DNA of 64,000 nt from Dryomyza anilis (taxonomy: Eukaryota > Arthropoda > Insecta > Diptera > Dryomyzidae), in the NCBI GenBank assembly GCA_951804985.1, contig OX638133.1, forward strand, positions 52,066,791-52,130,790, written 5' to 3'. Every line of letters begins with the position of its first letter. The stretch's first letter is position 1. Below are positions 9,711 through 21,733 of the stretch, piece by piece. Below the pieces are notes generated by a model. The model was not told the DNA's origin, did not search any database, and worked only from the letters and a program-made list of their open reading frames with translations. A program made the position numbers and the translations under genes.

Positions 9711-12206
9711 GTAATTTTTATTAAATTGAAAGAAAATTAATCAAATGTATTTTTATTTATTCTAGAATTAAAACAGTAGCCTGGTTATACATCGCCATTG
9801 TCTTTATAAAGCCTTCGAAGGTAAAATTGTACAACGACTTGACATTTCTTTGCAGAAGAACCAAGTCCGATCGGCGATGCTTTCATCAATGTAAACTCTG
9901 AAAAGAAATCTTTTTCTTCACGTGTTTATAATTTCAATCCCAGAAAGTTTTATTTTCACTGTTACCATTAAAATGAAATATTTGAGTTGCCACTTTTTTA
10001 CACCATTGGATTTACTTAAATGTTGTGGATAATGGATAAATCAAGTGAAAATAAAAAGTACGCCATTTTTCTTTTTTAGTAGAAAAATGTCAAAATACCT
10101 CAAAAGTTTTGCTGCAAATGTGTAAGAGCTCAGGATGTTTGCTATCAGTCAACTGTAAATATCTTAATTTTCATTGCTGTTGTGGCAAACATCTCGTAAC
10201 TAACTATGTCACATTTAAAAAATATTAAGAGTTTTGCTGCAACTTTATTGAAACTTAGGAACTGTTTGAATATTTGCTACAATGCGTTAATTTAAACAGA
10301 TAGTTGCAGCAAGACTTTCAAAAACATCTTGTTTTCTTAGTGTATATTTTACATACTACATTGATTTTGTTCGTAAAAAAAATTAATACATTTTGGCAAC
10401 ATTTACATAGATATTATTATGTTGGAATATGAGAGTTAAAATTTAATCAAACAGCATTACTCAGATAGAAAATGCTTCAAAGAAAATTATTGTAAAAGAA
10501 TTGAAATCTGTAAGTCACATGGATGCTGAGAAAATTAGATTGCAAACATTATTTTTTGTTTGGCCAAAGTCACCTCCGGAAGTCTAAAGTCACCCCAGTT
10601 GACGGCATGAGAATGCATTTGGAGCTTATTTAAAGCGCGTCAGAACATGACCAACGTCTCATTGCCGCGCACGCACTATGCTTTTTGCACAAACGAAATG
10701 AAGAGGCACGTAATTATATATGTCGCCTTGGCTGGCTCGAAGTCAGCGATTCCGCGATTTCTTTCTAAACCGTAGATTTAGATTATCTTTACCCATTACT
10801 CATCAGGCGCATAATGATGCCGCAGTTTTATTTCGCGACAAAAGTACTCAAATTATGTTCTCTGTCGAGCCTGTGTTTTAGTTTGCTTCTTACACTTAAA
10901 ATTCTTATAACGACCACTCGGCAGCTTTTATTTATCTTGAGGAATTTGTCCAATCACAATCTTCCATATCTCCTAGATGAGAAACCTAGTTCATGGTTTG
11001 CGTTTTATAACAATTAGGGCAATTTTTTATGTTTGATGTCCTGTCGCGATGCGCAGGAGAACTGAAAGTTGGTTGTTTTGCTATTATAATAGTTTGGCGC
11101 TACACTCCTGAAGCCGAGTCCTGTCTTAACTCGGTCACCATTAGAGCTGTGTTTATTTGTATTCAAAGTGGTGGCACCTACTGTTTATGTAAAATCCGAA
11201 CGACGGGGGTGATATGGTGTTAGCCCCAGCCATGATTTGAACAGTCCAACGCACTGGCCTTTGAGCTGCCGATGCTACGGGATAGAAAATTGTATAATTC
11301 TTTTGAAACGAACACAACACTCTATAAATGTGTGTCTAAAAATTGTATGAAGAACATATAAATGCATCTTTGGTTTGCGCTTGATAATCTGCTTAATTTT
11401 TTCTTTCAGAACTTTATTTTAAAATTTCAAAAATAAAGTTCTGAACAAGAACTTTACTTTTGAATTTAAAACATAACGTTTTTTTTTTTTTTTTGGAAAA
11501 AAAATAATTTTGTTTCGTTGAGAACAAAAACTTTATTTTTTTGTTTTGTTCAGAACTAAACGTTTGAAAAAATAATTGTTTTCGTTTTTTTTTCGTTTCG
11601 TTCAGTACCTCTGATTATAATGCAACAATTCTGAGGCAACTACAGGTGAAAAAAATATATTGGAATTCATATTATTGATTAAAGAGGTCTTTTTAATATT
11701 TCCTTCTCCCATTAACAAATGTTTGAGAAATAAAAATTGTAATAATTCTCTCTTTTTTTAATCCTATCTCAGCAACCGTGATAAGTATTTTGAAAATTGA
11801 TACAACACTTGATATGTGGGCTTCTTACATATTTTAGATTTGAGAAGTATTATGTTGACTATGCCACTAACACCTAATAAGCAAGAGTATTCCTAAAAAC
11901 ACGTTTTTGCATTTTTGTCAAATATCCTTTAAAAAGGGCATTACAATATTCATGAAAAATGACATCTAATGCCTAATTCTGAAGAATATTTCATTTTAAT
12001 TTCAGTTACAGATTTTTGCAAAATATGTACAGTGTTATATATTATTTCTATGGGAAGTGGGCGTGTCACTTATCTGACCACGCCCATTTTTTGTAGATAA
12101 ATTTTTATTTCAACAAATCTTTTCAAGTCTGTAACTTTAAAATTCGATTTATGTCCACCTAGATTGTTAAAATATCACACAGTACATGTCCGCCTAATGA
12201 ACGGAA
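9711..12206. other. Gene-free AT-rich region
   Basis: No coding region recognised. It contains a SINE copy (about 11180-11280), a homopolymer-rich stretch at 11400-11610 with repeated AGTTCTGAAC-type words, and a GGGCGTG ... CACGCCC inverted pair near 12058-12090. Short open frames here show no family motifs. Confidence 0.55.
11180..11280 (-). mobile_element. tRNA-derived SINE, copy 2
   Basis: Read from 11280 on the minus strand: CCGTAGCATCGGCAGCTCAA, then CAGTGCGTTGGACTGTTCAA, a B-box-like GTTCAAATCATGG, and the tail CACCCCCGTCGTTCGGATTT. The head and the CGTCGTTCGG tail match the copy at 2230-2410. It is shorter in the body than copy 1 and both are diverged. Confidence 0.55.
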
Positions 12207-12207
12207 A

Positions 12208-12672
12208 TTTGCACCGGTGCGAGTTTACACTTATATAGGCAGACATTCGCATCGGTGCGAAATTCCACCTATGGAGAGGAAATTCGCTTTAAAAAAAAAT
12301 GTATTCAAGAAAATAATTTGAAGGAACCAAAATTTCAACATGGAACCCATAAACTCGGAAGGTTATCGATGTCACCACCATCAATGCAGCTTCTTAGACA
12401 CAATAGTGAAGTTATATGGAATTAATCGATGGTAAACATTTTTACTTGGTTTTTTTCATCGATCTTCCATATGACGTTCCAATGTGTTTCACATTCTTCT
12501 ACGTGACGTCCTTTGAAGGTCAATAAAAAGTACCATGGTCTTTTTTTATTTTGGTAAGTAATTTCTTCAAAATAAATAATGGTGCTAGTTTCCGCATATT
12601 AAACGGAAAGTCGCACCGGTTCAGTGCGAGTTTCCGTACATTAAACTGAAATTTGCACCGGTGCACAGTGGT
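12208..12672. repeat. Clustered CACCGGTG palindromic repeats
   Basis: Four palindromic words built on GCACCGGTGC: 12208-12226 (TTGCACCGGTGCGAGTTT), 12247-12264 (TCGCATCGGTGCGAAATT), 12611-12630 and 12653-12664. Each belongs to a ~50-nt unit of the form GGTGCGAGTTT...GCACCGGTGCGAA that is also present at 17067-17110. The strong GC content against an AT-rich background makes the motif stand out. These may be sub-terminal repeats of a DNA transposon. Confidence 0.6.
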
Positions 12673-12905
12673 CGGACTTATATCGAGTGAGCGGCCAAAA
12701 ATACTTCCAGTAGAGGTATCAACGTGAAATTTTGGTCACGGCTTCATAAAAATGTAAGAATTATTTAGTAGCGTCAGCGCATAGGTGTCTCGCCATATAT
12801 ATTCGTAATGACGTTGCTTACCAGTTGCAGCAACAACATAGTGTGTCAGATAGTGATAGTTAATTTAACACTATTTGGGTTAAATTTAAAATCTGTTCAC
12901 ACATC

Positions 12906-13550
12906 ATGTACTTGTGTTTTATTTATAGGAGTCCGAATTTAGATAAGGTATCTACCTGTAATGAGTTGGATGCCTTATCGGATTCGATCTGAAATATATT
13001 TGAACAGTTTCCAGGCAGTGGAATTGTTGTTGCTGGTGACTTTAATGTACACTACGCCACATCGAGCCACTCGGGTCTATCAACACAGGAGGGTTGTTAT
13101 GTTGAGCTGTTTGCCGAGTGCCATCAACTCACTCAATTGGTGAAGAACCGACGTACCTCCCACGCCTTAGACCTTTTTCTGACTTCATATCATGAAAAAT
13201 ATGATGTAAAAGTCCTTTCACCTCTTGGTAATTCCGACCACTGTACTATTTCCGCTGAGTTTTCTTATTCTAGTTTACGCGCCTCTTCGATTAAAGCCCC
13301 GATGAGGACTGTATGGCTTGGAAATTGTGTTTCGCTGACAGAGACATAAATGCCGCGGCTTTAGTAGTACAAAATATTATTTTATTAGGTATGCGGTCCT
13401 CCATACCTTCTAAAAATATTAGAATTAAATCCAAGGACCACTCTTGGTTTAATGAGACTTGCAGGATTGCAGTCAGGTCGAAAGAGGAAGCCTTTCAGAA
13501 TTGGCGTTCTAACAAGAACGCTGACACACTCTGGGAAATACACATCGATG
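12906..13550 (+). pseudogene. Jockey-like LINE, endonuclease domain and linker
   Basis: Conceptual translation gives IVVAGDFNVHYATSS (catalytic GDFN block), LTQLVKNRRTSHALDLFLTS and PLGNSDHCTISAEF (the SDH block with the catalytic histidine), then a linker KSKDHSWFNETCRIAVRSKE. These are the C-terminal half of an AP-like endonuclease and the segment preceding RT in jockey-type elements. A stop codon occurs before GDFN and a frameshift near 13310. Coding similarity stops abruptly near 13550, where Tc1 sequence begins. The 3' part of the same LINE resumes at 15660. Confidence 0.75.
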
Positions 13551-13554
13551 TTTA

Positions 13555-13990
13555 TAACTAACCTCCTTCCGTATTTGGAGAGAAATAATACAGAAAATAA
13601 GACATTGCAGCAAAATAATGCTATTTTAGCTAAGGGCTATGAGACTAGCTCATGGCTAGAATCGCATAACGTGAAGGTTTTGCATTGGCCAGCCTACTCC
13701 AAAGACCTGAATCCAATAGAAAATGTCTCAGGAATGATATTCCGAAAAATATTTGTTGAAAACAAGCAATGCGAAAAAAACTTCACGTTTAAAAATGGAT
13801 GTGATTGAATCTTGGGAGTCAATTGGTGAAAAAGTACGGATAAGCTTAGATAATAGCATGACAAAAAGAATTTTTGAGCATATTCACAAATAAGAAAACA
13901 ATACTCTTTATTAAAATAATATAAATTAAGTCTAACTTACAATAATGTGTCATTTTGTGCTATTTATTAAAATGCATCTATAGTTATGCA
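13555..13990 (+). pseudogene. Tc1-type transposase, C-terminal fragment
   Basis: The frame reads LQQNNAILAKGYETSSWL then VLHWPAYSKDLNPIENVSG, the second and third catalytic blocks of a Tc1-like DDE transposase. The second catalytic Asp (normally QQDNA) is Asn here, so the fragment would be inactive. A frameshift near 13795 separates it from the C-terminal helix (IESWESIGEKVR...SMTKRIFEHI). It ends in sequence (ATAGTTATGCACCAC, about 13982-13996) repeated at 15639-15653, where it abuts a TA, the expected Tc1 end. Confidence 0.75.
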
Positions 13991-13998
13991 CCACTATG

Positions 13999-15630
13999 AA
14001 AACAAACTTTTATTTACCACGGATACAAAAACAAAGATAACACTACACAACAGCCATTCTGCGCAACAGTCAAGGTTATTTTTGTATTATGTAAAATGAC
14101 TCCCTTATTCCTAAAATATGATTTAATAATGTTTCTTTCGATAGATATACAAAATATGGGCCAATAACTTTTGAACCGAGCTTTCATAAAGGTGGTCGCA
14201 TATATTTGCAAATATCTCGCGTTTTAAATAACACATATGATCAAATATTATATCGAATGAAAGTTAATTGAATATCGAATAAACATTTCTTAGAACATTT
14301 TTAAATTAGTTCATTAGTTTAAGAGAACTCGAAAGGAGAACTTGAAAAACATTTTTTTTCAACAAAATTTAAGAAAAAATTCATTTAAAAAAATGGAAAA
14401 AAATCGAGAAAGCAAGATGATACACAAATTTTAATTTTTCAAAATTAGTTCACACTCTTTCGGAGAAATTGAGCTATCAATGACAAAAATGTATTGGTAA
14501 CATTTGAGGATAAAAAAATGTATGTGAAAGCAATATAATTGAGTGCTATACAAATAGGCATACAAATAAAAAATAAAAAATGTGAGCGGATCACGATTAT
14601 TTTTTGAGCACCTATTAATAGATGATTGCTTGTAATTAATTTTAAATTTTATAACTTTATCTCTAATACTTGACGAGATATGTGATCCTAAAAAGTAAAC
14701 CCATATTTCGTAGTGGATGTAGTAGATTACGTTGACTAAATCGACTCATTTTCGACATTCGAATTATTATTCTACTTAAATATATTGAAAATAAATTTCA
14801 CATTATTCGGAATAGCAGTTTTAAAGTAATCGTGTATAGGCGGACAGACAGATGGTCATATCTAAATCGACTCGGAAAGTGATGTTGATCAAAAAAATAT
14901 ATACTTTTTCATACCAGTCATGCCTACTAAGAGGCTCTAAAATATCCTCACATATATTTTATAACTTGTAACCCATGGGTATGGGGTATAGACATATTAT
15001 GCGATTTTTTTAGTTAATACCGAATTGTAATGCTTTCATATGATTTTTTCTGTACTCAAAACGTATCCATAGATATTTTTACATCATTTTCTTTAAAAAT
15101 GTACGGGCTAATTTTGCAATATTACAAACTGTGCATCATCTTGCAGTTTTAATTATTCGCCATTTTCGAAATGCATTTTTTAATAAAATTTTGGTCGACA
15201 AAATTAACATTTTTCGAGTTCTTCTATAGAGTTTTCTTAAACCAGTACACCAATTCCAACCTATTTTAAGAAATGTTTATTGAATATTTATTTATCTTTT
15301 ATTCGATATAACAATTGAGCTTATGGGTTTTATTAAACGCGAGATATTTACAAATATATGTGACCACCTTTTTGAAAGCTCAGTACAAAAGATATTGCCC
15401 GAAATCTCGTAAACATATCCGTAGAAAATTTTTTAATTCATATATTCAAAATCTGCGAGTCATTTCCAATAATACAAAAATAATAGAATTTACTGCGCAA
15501 TCTTTTTTTCTCATTTTGTTGTGTAGTGTAATTGGAGATTTTCAATCAAGAAATAGTTTTTTTTGCATGATCCACTTTTATTTGTTTTTAAAAATATTTT
15601 TTGGAAGCAGAGAATCGCACAAAAAAAAGG
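13999..15630. repeat. Long inverted repeat (foldback) of about 400-bp arms
   Basis: The left arm (about 13999-14400) and right arm (about 15180-15630) are diverged reverse complements: for example CAAATATCTCGCGTTT on the left and its inverse AAACGCGAGATATTTA at 15335 on the right, with matching blocks throughout. The ~780-bp loop (14400-15180) contains a remnant of the R1 repeat at about 14834-14990. Together with the Tc1 fragment it forms one composite insertion within the jockey-like LINE. Confidence 0.7.
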
Positions 15631-15659
15631 TGCGGCTATAGTTATGCACCACAGTGTAT

Positions 15660-16356
15660 TGTGGATACTGCTCTTGACGTTCTGGGCATATCAATTCAAT
15701 GTGACCTCAGTTAGAATGATAACATATTTGATGTGTCGAAAGAAGCGGCCAAGTGCCTCGGTTTTCTAAAACGGTGTAAAACATACTTCACTTCCACTGA
15801 CTTGCGCATTGTCTACACCACCTATATTCGGCCTAAGGTGGAATACAATTCGCACATATGGGCAGGGGCTTCAAAATCTTTGGAGTTCCTGGATCGAATC
15901 CAACAAAGTGCAATATATTTAATAGGGGATGAAAATATTTCATCCTCTATTGGTTCTCTTGAGCACCGAAAGACAGTAGGGTGTGTAAGCCTGTTTTATA
16001 GGTATTACAATGGTAAGTGTTCGAGGGAAATACATGGCCTGATTCCACCATGTCGTGTGTTCTCTCGTTCTACTAGGGCATCAAACCAAGCCCACCCCTT
16101 CGTAGTCCACTCGGTTCTCAACAGAACCTCGCATTACAGAGAGAATTCGATCTTCAGTCGCACGACACGTTTGTGGAATAATCTCCCTGCGTCTGTTTTT
16201 CCCAACAGTTTAATATTGGGAAATTTAAAGCATACATCCACCGACACTACTCTATCTTTCCCTCTCCTTTAAACTTATAATCCTTTCTTACGATCAACAC
16301 TGTGCAGTGCATGAATAGGGGGCATCCCCTGAGCGTTGGTTAATTTGTAAAAAAAA
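15660..16356 (+). pseudogene. Jockey-like LINE, ORF2 C-terminus and poly(A) end
   Basis: The frame from 15733 reads SKEAAKCLGFLKRCKTYF, YTTYIRPKVEYNSHIWAG, CVSLFYRYYNGKCSREIH and TRLWNNLPASVFPNS, the conserved C-terminal region following RT in jockey-type LINEs. Just upstream, VLGISIQCDLS-type residues (15690-15725) join to it through a broken frame. The coding part stops at 16272, followed by a short 3' UTR and an A-run at about 16348-16356, taken as the LINE 3' end. The RT fingers and palm with the YxDD box are missing, having been lost where the Tc1/foldback segment sits. Confidence 0.8.
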
Positions 16357-17066
16357 ATATATACATATATTTCAAACTTAATCAAGCAAATCAAAAACCA
16401 TAGTTTCTTCCTATTCCCTATTCGATAATGGTCGGATCATGCTTGTCATATAACTAATCGAGTCACGAGAAGCTAAAAATACAATAATCAGTTCCTGATC
16501 ATGACCCTAGTACATTTTCTTCTAAGGAAGCCGTGCCATAAGCCTGTTTTGATCTATGGGAGATAACTCAAAAAATGGCACATTCGGACAGCTGATATTA
16601 ACGCTTTAGAATCTTAAAATATTGACTTATATTAAGATATAGATCCCATTGGTGGGTTCAGGGGGGTAAACATCTAAAACTTTAGCTGAAATTGTATTAC
16701 AGGGACGAGTAAACTCCAACAATTGTACTGGTCAACATTAATTTTATAAAAACCACACAATAAAAACCATAAAATAAGCTAATACCAGGTTCTCAATCTT
16801 TATTTTGAATTATACCAATACACACTTGTTTTATATTATTTTTATTTTTTAAAGTTACTCTTCACTATTTTGCTGGTCGCACTGAAAGCACAGACAAATT
16901 ACATCCTCTCACTGTAGAAGCTATTCTTAAAGGGTACGGTTGGAATGAAACATAATCAACTTTACTTTTTAAAAACTTGGTTTTATTGGATATAGTTATG
17001 ACACATTTGGATCTAAACTTTAGACTTCGATTTATTATTTTTGACCTATGGCAGCGACCACTGTGC
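16357..17066. other. Unassigned sequence
   Basis: No gene family or element end recognised. A minus-strand 88-codon frame here has no identifiable motif. Confidence 0.5.
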
Positions 17067-17103
17067 GGTGCGAGTTTCCACTGATATAGTTGAAACTCGC
17101 ACC
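17067..17103. repeat. GC-rich 12-bp stem hairpin
   Basis: GGTGCGAGTTTC (17067-17078) is exactly complementary to GAAACTCGCACC (17092-17103) across a 13-nt loop. It is followed by GGTGCGAATTTT and matches the palindromic units at 12208-12672. Confidence 0.75.
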
Positions 17104-17122
17104 GGTGCGAATTTTCGTTACC

Positions 17123-17290
17123 CCCCTTCATATTTAGCCAGAGACTTAATTATTACAATTCAGATTATAATAATTATTTTTAACTTTTTTATATTAAAAT
17201 CTTTATTAACAGTTATATTTGAGTAATAAAAATAAAAATCATTAATAATAATTATTTTTATAAATATTTATAAAAATTAGTAAGTTACAC
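17123..17290 (+). repeat. Dispersed AT-rich repeat R4, copy 1
   Basis: Starts ATATTTAGCCAGAGACTTAA and runs through TTTTTATATTAAAATCTTTA and TAAAAATCATTAATAATAAT. The same order of words is found at 31793-31965, just upstream of the IntS1 exon. Confidence 0.65.
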
Positions 17291-17547
17291 GTTCTTAAGT
17301 AATCGAAATAACCTCAAAACGATTTTTCCGAATAACTCAGAATTTTGAGGGTGTTTCCGAAACAAGACCTACAACCCACCCATATTTAGTCTTTTTTTTT
17401 TTTTCAAGTATATGAACATTGTAACCCTGTGTAATTAGCTTGAAGTTAAATAAATAAAAACTTTTTTTGAGAGAATATATTTTCGAATTTTAAATAAATG
17501 CAAAATGTAGTAAAATTAAATGAGTATGTAGTTATATTATAACTTTT

Positions 17548-18100
17548 GCTTGAATTAATTGTTTTTGTTTTACGACCTCTTGATAATTTTACTATATTGT
17601 CTTAACGTGCTCATGTACAAATTGGGTGTCTTGTACCAATAAATAAAACAACAAACAATTGACAAAATGCATTGAGTGGCACATCATACAGCTGTTTCAT
17701 AGGCAGTCAAGCACCTCCATCAGCGATCTTTCTCTGCAAATTCTATATTTCAAGTCTCTTAAGTTTTCCTTTTCCAATGAACACAATAAGAATTATGTCC
17801 ATTGAAGAAAGAACCAAAAGCAAAAACTGCATCAACTCAAGATTTTGCCAAAGTTGTTCTTGCGTGCAGCAATTTTCTACGTTTAGGCTGCAAAGTTTCT
17901 ATAGAATCAAATGCGTACGCTGCACTTTGTATAAAAAATGTGATTTTTATTATTTTTTAAATATAAAAATACCTTTAGATTTTAAACACCGTGCACTGCG
18001 TTAACAATTACTTGTTTTTATTTTACGACCTCTTCATAATTTTAAGATATTGTCTTAACGTGCTCAAGGTCCAGTCAGTACAAATTGGGTGTTTTGTAAG
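17548..18100 (+). repeat. Dispersed repeat R3 with ~90-bp terminal direct repeats
   Basis: A ~90-bp word containing TTTTACGACCTCTT ... ATTGTCTTAACGTGCTCA ... CAAATTGGGTGT occurs at about 17560-17630 and again at about 18015-18095. Between them lies a unique body with AGAACCAAAAGCAAAAACTG. An inverted partial copy lies at 33372-33770. The direct-repeat structure recalls a very small LTR-like or tandem-satellite element; no protein is encoded. Confidence 0.6.
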
Positions 18101-18137
18101 GGTGATGTAAAATAAAACTACATAATTAGTAAAGAGA

Positions 18138-18430
18138 GCTGTGGTCTAAGTAAAGCTTTAGCGCTTTGCTAAATTATTGCCAGCTTCTGTTAACTGTGCA
18201 AGCTAACCTGAAAGAGGTGTGGTCAAAGCATAGCTTTAGCGATTGCCAAATTATTATCATTGTTGCCAACGTGAAGCGTTGGGACAATGCTATGAACATG
18301 TTGCTGTACAACATGAGTACAACATGATATAAAAACATGATGCGCTCAACATATGTACAGAAACATTCAAAACTGAATGAATAGTGAAGAACCATAAAGA
18401 AAAGAAAAATGTATGCCCTAATTCACAACA
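18138..18430 (-). repeat. Gypsy A 3' LTR, truncated
   Basis: The 293 bp from 18430 downward match the first 293 bp of the 5' LTR (31385-31093), beginning TGTTGTGAATTAG on the minus strand. Similarity breaks at about 18134, so some 400 bp of the LTR is missing and R3/unrelated sequence follows. Confidence 0.8.
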
Positions 18431-18444
18431 TTCCTCCCCCCTTA
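18431..18444 (-). other. Gypsy A polypurine tract
   Basis: On the minus strand TAAGGGGGGAGGAA lies immediately before the LTR start TGTTGTGAATT. This is the expected position and composition of the plus-strand primer of an LTR retrotransposon. Confidence 0.8.
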
Positions 18445-21400
18445 TGGAAAAAAAATTATTATTAATATTAGGATTAATGATAATTTTTTACAAAATGTTT
18501 TAAATATATTGTTGAATATATAGAAATGATGTTTTCTTAGAGTTAATATTAAGATTAATAATGATAAAATGTTTATTTTAATATGGTGATAATAAATATA
18601 ATATGTTATTTTATCTTAAGTTATCTATAAAAATATGTTTGAATAATTAAATGGGTTTCAATAATATTTTTTTTTTTTTTTAGATGGATATCTTCTTTTA
18701 TATATATATATTTTTTTTTCTTTTTTTTATATATATATATATTTTTTTTTTGTATATATTTTATTTTTGTGTTTTGTATATTTTTTTTAATATCTTTCGT
18801 TTTATACTCGTGTAATATTTGTTCATACTTATAATGATAATCTAACCGAATTAATACTTGTAATTGGATGATAATTATTATATATATATGTATATAGATA
18901 AACTAGTTCAAATTATTTTACTTATACGTGTTTTGCATGTGTATTGAGTGTATGTGTGTGTTTGTTGGTATTTTAAAATGAATATATTGATTTTATATTT
19001 GGGTTAGAGAGGTGTAAATAATTACATGAGTTACTTTTGTGTGCCCTACTGTTGGACCAGATTTCTTCATCTTCAATGTTTCGTTGTATGTAGTGTGTTG
19101 GATCTGTTGGGCTTCGATGGTTCTTGTGGAATTTGCTAATGGTGTTATCTCCAGTAGACGTCGTCATGTTGATACGCTGGACTCTTAGTCGTTCAAGAGA
19201 GCTTTGGTCCCGTTGACTTGGTTGACGATTCGTTCGACATGAATGTTCTTTTCTGCGATCTTGTGAAACATTTTGAAAATATCTTGGTGCTCATGTCACT
19301 TTATGTAGCCTATAGATTTCTGAATTGTTGATATCAGAAAACCGCTGGGCATCTGCTTCACTACTTTTTTGTGGAACATCTTGGTGCTCATGTCGTTTTA
19401 TTTAGAATATTATAGATTTCTGAATTGTTGATATCAGAAAATCGTTACTGCATCGCTTCTTCTCTATGTGCGATGGAAGACATAATAATTTGACTTTTTA
19501 TATACATTTTCAAGATCAATGTTGAATATTGTTTTCTGCATCTTGTTTCTGGCAGTTGTAGTTTTATGATTAAAATTCAATCACTGCAATCTACTTGTGT
19601 TTGGTATAACAACAAGTTTGCTCCTAGTGTATCCTTCTACGTCTTCATATATGCTGCCACTCTGCTTCATTTCTTCGTTTTTCTTTTCTTTATTTGAATC
19701 TGCTGGACATCTGCTTCACTTCTTCTTCTTGTTGATAACACCCAGAGCTCCTTCCACATGTCCCCATTAAAGTCCCAAGACCCCAACGATTATCTATGCG
19801 TCTTCTGAGTATCCAGCGCTGTTGGTCACTCTAAATAACTATTTTTGTGCACTCGGATATTTTAAATTTACATGAATATTTTACAAACAATAATTTTAAT
19901 TTTGTTTTCAAACTATTCCAAAAATTAATACTACTGGTGTGGTACTAATTTTTGTAATCTTAATATAATTTTCGTATAATATATAATTGTTCATGTAACA
20001 TGGCGTGTGCTAAATATTGATTTTAAAATACTTAAATTACTTGAAATATAGTGTGCACATTATTTGAAGTATTACTATTTAGTGTAGCACTAGCTTTAGT
20101 GTAATTTTAGTGTATTATGTCCTTAGAACAATGGCTAAGATCGTCGTCTTATATGCGGAGGGACTCAATGCGGCGGACTAATTTTTATTTTTATTTCATA
20201 AATTTTTTTTATATAAATATATATGTATATAGAATATATTGTACATTAAATATATTGTATATACATATATTTATTATTTTAAATCTTCTCAAAAATTGTT
20301 GAATTAATTATATATGTATACAAATATATATTTTTGTTAATCTGATTAAATTTAGTTTTTTAAAAATTTATTTAATTTCGAATACAAATTTGTATATCTC
20401 TTTTTTTAAAAATAAAATGTTAGATAAAAATTAAAATATATATATATTATTTTTTTTTTTTCAATTAATAGTTATTTATATTTTTTTCTCTTCTTTTTTT
20501 TTCTATATATATATATTTTTTTTATTCTTCTCTTCTTATATTCTTCTTTTTTTTCTCTTTAATAAACATTTTTATACCTCCTTTTTTTAATTTTAGTTCT
20601 CCTTTTTTTTTACATATATTTTTTTTCATATATATTATTTTTATCTCTTTTTTTCTCTTTAAAAATTGAATAGTTAATATTATTTTCTTTTTTTTTCTTC
20701 TCTTTAATTAAAATTTGCGTCCCCCTTTTTTTAATTTAATTCCCCATTTTTTTTCATGTTTATTATTTTTTTTTTTTGTTTGTATCTCTTCTTATTATAT
20801 TTTTTTCTCTTTTTTTTCTTTAAAATTTAAAAATTCCTTTAAAAAAAAAATAATATTTAATACATAAATACTATATTTTATTCATTTTATTTATTTTACT
20901 AATATGTTTCCTCTTTTATTTTTTCAATTCAATTATTCATTTTTTTTTTTTATTTCAACTACACTAAATAATTTAATGTATAAATCGCTTTTTTTATTTT
21001 AAATTCTTTGCTTTTATTTATTACCTGTTTTTTTTTTTACATTTTATTTATTCTACTAATATATATATATTTTTTTTGTTCCTTTTTTTAATTTTAACGG
21101 TACTAAATATTTATATATCTCTTTTTTTTAATTTTAATACTAACTGATATGTTTCTTCTTCTTTAAGAAATTTAAATTATTGTAAGTAAGTTCTTCAAAT
21201 TCATTTAAAATTTATTTGTAATATTTAAACTTATTCAAATTGAATTATATTAATATACAAAAGTATCTATAATTTCTCTGCATGTAAATAAATATAATTA
21301 GAGTTGCGATTTATTTTCTAAACATATGTTTAATATTTTATTATAGTATTTTAGTGTACTTATATAAGTCACATTATATGAAACTTCCTACTGGCATGAC

Positions 21401-21590
21401 GTTAGAATTGAATTATATTTATTTGCATTGTTTATGGTATCAAAAAAAAACTGCAAGATCTGCATTTATATGTCAGCTATTAACGCTTGCTTAGTGTATG
21501 ATATACATACGTTCGTACAAATTGCATATGTGTTTCAGCATGAAACACTTGGGGGAATGACCCTTTTCAAGGTTTGATAGCTTGCGCTAT
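18445..21590 (-). other. AT-rich 3' region of gypsy A, no recognisable env
   Basis: Between integrase and the polypurine tract. T-rich low-complexity DNA dominates 20400-21200. A ~75-bp direct repeat (TATAGATTTCTGAATTGTTG at about 19310 and 19410) is present. A 64-codon minus frame (18973-19167) has no recognisable domain; it could be the remnant of an envelope-like third ORF, but nothing supports that beyond position. Confidence 0.4.
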
Positions 21591-21733
21591 TAATATAAGG
21601 AGTGCGTCATTAGAAATGTGTGCATCGAAAAATAAAAATATCTCAGTAAGTACTTTGTCAATTTTCAAAAAGTTAACATTTTATTAAAGTAAATTTTATT
21701 CATAGTAATTATAAAAAAAATACAAAAAAATAA

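Noticed and set aside
10814..11223. Two short + frames, one hydrophobic
   Set aside because: The hydrophobicity follows from T-rich DNA; there is no family similarity, and the second frame overlaps a SINE.
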